Of a DNA stretch of 64,000 nucleotides, positions 61,941-64,000 are shown one piece after another (the stretch's first letter is position 1; each line of letters opens with the position of its first letter). Source of the DNA: Anniella stebbinsi (Eukaryota > Chordata > Lepidosauria > Squamata > Anniellidae). The position numbers were made by a program, and so were the translations under genes. The stretch spans positions 193,695,654 to 193,759,653 of the forward strand of contig JARDYH010000001.1 in assembly GCA_029215795.1 (NCBI GenBank), written 5' to 3'. Under the pieces are notes generated by a model that did no database searches, was not told where the DNA came from, and worked only from the letters and a program-made list of their open reading frames with translations.

Positions 61941-62250
61941 ATGCACAACTAAAATGCATCTTTTTACATCAAATTAATTGTTGGCAAAACGCTTAAACAA
62001 GTGAAATGGCTCTGCAAAAGATTCTCATGCAAAAATTCTGATAAAGCTTAAGGTACAACATTTCACAGTGATGGAATTGACCAAAAACTATTACTGACTA
62101 CTGCTTTATGGGTCAGTATCTCAGTATTGTGGATTAGTTACATTGCCTGGTTTAAAGGGCTCAAAGGCTCTGTGTAATAAGACCACTATACATGTAATTT
62201 GACTAAAACAGTTTATTTTGTATACTTCCTTTTTATATAGCAAGAGCGTT

Positions 62251-62645
62251 TCATAGAATCATAGAATCATAGAATAGTAGAGTTGGAAGGGGCCTATAAG
62301 GCCATCGAGTCCAACCCCCTGCTCAATGCAGGAATGTACCTTAAAGCACCCCTGACAGATGGCTGTACAGCTGCCTCTTGAATGCCTCTAATGTGGGAGA
62401 GCCCACCACTTCCCTAGGTCATTGGTTCCATTGCCGTATCAGTCAGGAAGTTTTTCCTGATGTCCAGTTGGAATCTGGCTTCCTGTCACTTGAGCCCATT
62501 ATTCCATGTCCTGCATTCTGGGTTGATCGAGAAGAGATCCTGGCCCTCCTCTGTGTGACAACCTTTCAAGTATTTGAAGAGTGCTATCATGTCTCCCCTC
62601 AATCCTCTCTTCTCCAGGCTAAACATGCCTAGTTCTTTCAATCTC
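62251..62645 (-). mobile_element. CR1 LINE 3' end, antisense
   Basis: It starts on the + strand with three CATAGAAT octamers, then gtagagttggaaggggcc and the reverse of the CR1 C-terminal coding region. It ends inside the ORF at about aatctc. It is very similar to, and inverted relative to, the copy ending at 61740. Confidence 0.92.
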
Positions 62646-63008
62646 TTTTTGCCACTTCAGTGATCACTCATTATTCACTGAGACACATCTCTGTGTAATG
62701 TAGCAGCATTTAATGGGGCATTGTTATGCAATCAAATGTGCCCTTCTACTTCGGGGCAGAAGTCATACACCCAGAAAACTGCAGCTAGAAACTTTGTAGG
62801 TGCAAATCTCAAAGGGCTCTTGGATTTCCATTTGGCCTTATAAGGAATTATGTGTATCTTGCAACCTGTATATCAATAAAGTCCAATAAAAGATGGTACC
62901 AAAGTCCATTTAAGGGCAACAATGCTCTCTCCACATGGAATTCCTACACTGGCATTCCATACGTAGAGACCAACAATGTCAAATGGAAAAGAGAAGCACA
63001 TAATTTAC

Positions 63009-63198
63009 CACAGTTGAGAGCCGTCTGTCCACCCATACCAAGGATTAACCCATCAGGCCGTTCCGCTTTGATGACCTCAGTAACAAATTGTGGGGTGATT
63101 GGGAGGAAGTAAACCGTGTCAGCCTGTTTTAGGCCAACTTCATTGGTCTGAACTGAGGCAATATTGGGGTTCATCAGGACAGTTTTCACATTTTCTTC
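63009..63198 (-). CDS. CPS1: CPS1 exon: start of large-subunit-like half (human residues ~454-517)
   Basis: This exon encodes 63 codons plus the first base of a Gly codon, from [12 protein letters not shown] to [10 protein letters not shown]. It is part of the pre-ATP-grasp fold that opens the bicarbonate-phosphorylating half. The wording [17 protein letters not shown] is nearly identical to mammalian CPS1. From memory only one residue differs from human in this exon, Arg for Gln in KAERPDG. The acceptor is a pyrimidine stretch ending ccag at 63199-63202, and the donor is gtaaat from 63008 downward. The exon starts in phase 0 and ends in phase 1, which matches the next exon. The residues corresponding to human V457 and T471, which I recall as CPS1-deficiency sites, are conserved. 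Confidence 0.96.
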
Positions 63199-63609
63199 CT
63201 GGAAAAATAACAACAGCACAACACTTTCAGTAAGCGTATAGCAAGAAAAGATCATTAATATACATAGAAAAGGCACTCAAAACGATCTTCATTTCACTAA
63301 CTTTGAAGCAAATTCCTTTGAAATAAATAGAACCTGTTTTTCTTCCACATAAATGCTTTTAGGCCTAACAGCTCTTAACAACTCTTTAAAAAGTTAAAAT
63401 AGAAAACAATTTTACAAGCTACCATCACTTTGACATGCACTAAATACTGCATGATAACTGGGTTATCAGATACAAATTTCAAACAAAAAGATTAATATAA
63501 TCCTCAGACGTTTATGTCAGAATAAATTGGTTAATCTTTAATATGCCCCTGTTGTTTTAATAGGAGATAGAAAAGTGGTTGGTAAAATACACTGAATTGG
63601 ACCTAGACA

Positions 63610-63763
63610 AAGAGCCGATCTACACATGCAGGATAAAACACTTTGAAAACGTTTTGAAAACTGTATATGCAGTGTGTCCTGGGCCCCAACAGTTCTCGAA
63701 ACTGTAATAAACCGTTTAAAACTGTTTTAAACCGTTTCAAAGCAGTAGTGTAGATAGGTTCTT
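63610..63763. mobile_element. 154-bp MITE, TCTACAC-type termini
   Basis: The ends aagagccgatctacac and gtgtagataggttctt are inverted repeats (13 of 16). It shares gggccccaacagtt with 29340-29518, and the aaccgttt and gcagtagtgtagatagg blocks with 20164-20276, linking the three. Confidence 0.7.
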
Positions 63764-63764
63764 A

Positions 63765-63846
63765 CTCATACACAGAGTAGACCCGCAGAAATCACTAATT
63801 TCAGTGGATCTACTCTCAGTATGGCTAAGTCTGGATCCAACTCATA
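63765..63846. repeat. Short palindromic repeat, AGTAGACCC type
   Basis: cagagtagacccgcagaaat is opposed to tcagtggatctactctcag, followed by tggatccaactc. It has the same plan as 3304-3376. Confidence 0.55.
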
Positions 63847-64000
63847 ATGTTGTTAAAGATATTTATTCAACCTATTTTTTAAAAGTACTTATTAATTGAC
63901 TGGCAACGTTCTAACACAAAAGCTATGCGAACATTTTTCAAGTGCTAGCATGTATACTTGGTTATAAATGTACTACTTCATTGTATTTCTGCTTCCTGCA

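Larger units (their letters stand above)
63199..64000 (-). other. CPS1 intron, partial (upstream side)
   Basis: It holds a small TIR element (63610-63763) and a short palindromic repeat (63765-63846). No exon is seen up to position 64000. Confidence 0.88.

Overview
This is a stretch of vertebrate nuclear DNA, almost certainly from a squamate reptile (lizard or snake). It lies wholly inside one gene, CPS1 (carbamoyl-phosphate synthase 1, mitochondrial), which is read on the minus strand. The clade call rests on the repeats: CR1 LINEs ending in ATTCTATG octamers, L2-clade LINEs with (AAT)n tails, 5'-truncated L1s, tRNA-derived and Sauria-like SINEs, MIR relics, and many short palindromic DNA transposons of the kind common in squamates. 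The species cannot be named from sequence alone. There is no prokaryotic or organellar signal and no second gene.

Thirteen consecutive CPS1 exons are present. In gene order they run from 63198 down to 961: 63009-63198, 59366-59523, 58418-58546, 53405-53549, 51651-51861, 49439-49637, 47089-47265, 42351-42469, 10992-11133, 6479-6544, 3864-3927, 2634-2815 and 961-1155. All introns between them have GT-AG borders and matching phases. The spliced segment is 1977 bp, 659 codons without a stop. It aligns without gaps to human CPS1 residues about 454-1112 (numbering from memory of the human protein and of E. coli CarB). It holds the whole bicarbonate-phosphorylating ATP-grasp half, the integrating (oligomerisation-like) domain, and the start of the carbamate-phosphorylating half. 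The glutaminase-like N-terminal half lies beyond position 64000. The rest of the second ATP-grasp and the N-acetylglutamate-binding C-terminal domain lie before position 1.

The other 97% is intron. The intron at 11134-42350 is about 31.2 kb, roughly half the window, while the others are 0.8-4.9 kb. It is filled with palindromic, non-autonomous DNA elements: a 381-bp hairpin with 175-bp arms (16239-16619), a 113-bp near-perfect palindrome (20164-20276), three hAT-like elements with TAGGG termini and 8-bp target duplications (18776-19620, 26617-27397, 35179-35531), and several elements sharing a TCTACAC-type terminus. LINE fragments include an L2 with an open reverse-transcriptase segment (44288-45415) and two L1 insertions with clear target-site duplications (6716-7219 and 49872-50600).

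I see no new multi-gene system. The most unusual features are the set of apparently unrelated hairpin elements sharing one terminal signature, a matched pair of about 349-bp elements that I cannot assign to a family, an abundant 85-bp palindromic repeat, and the amount of inverted repeat carried in the CPS1 pre-mRNA.
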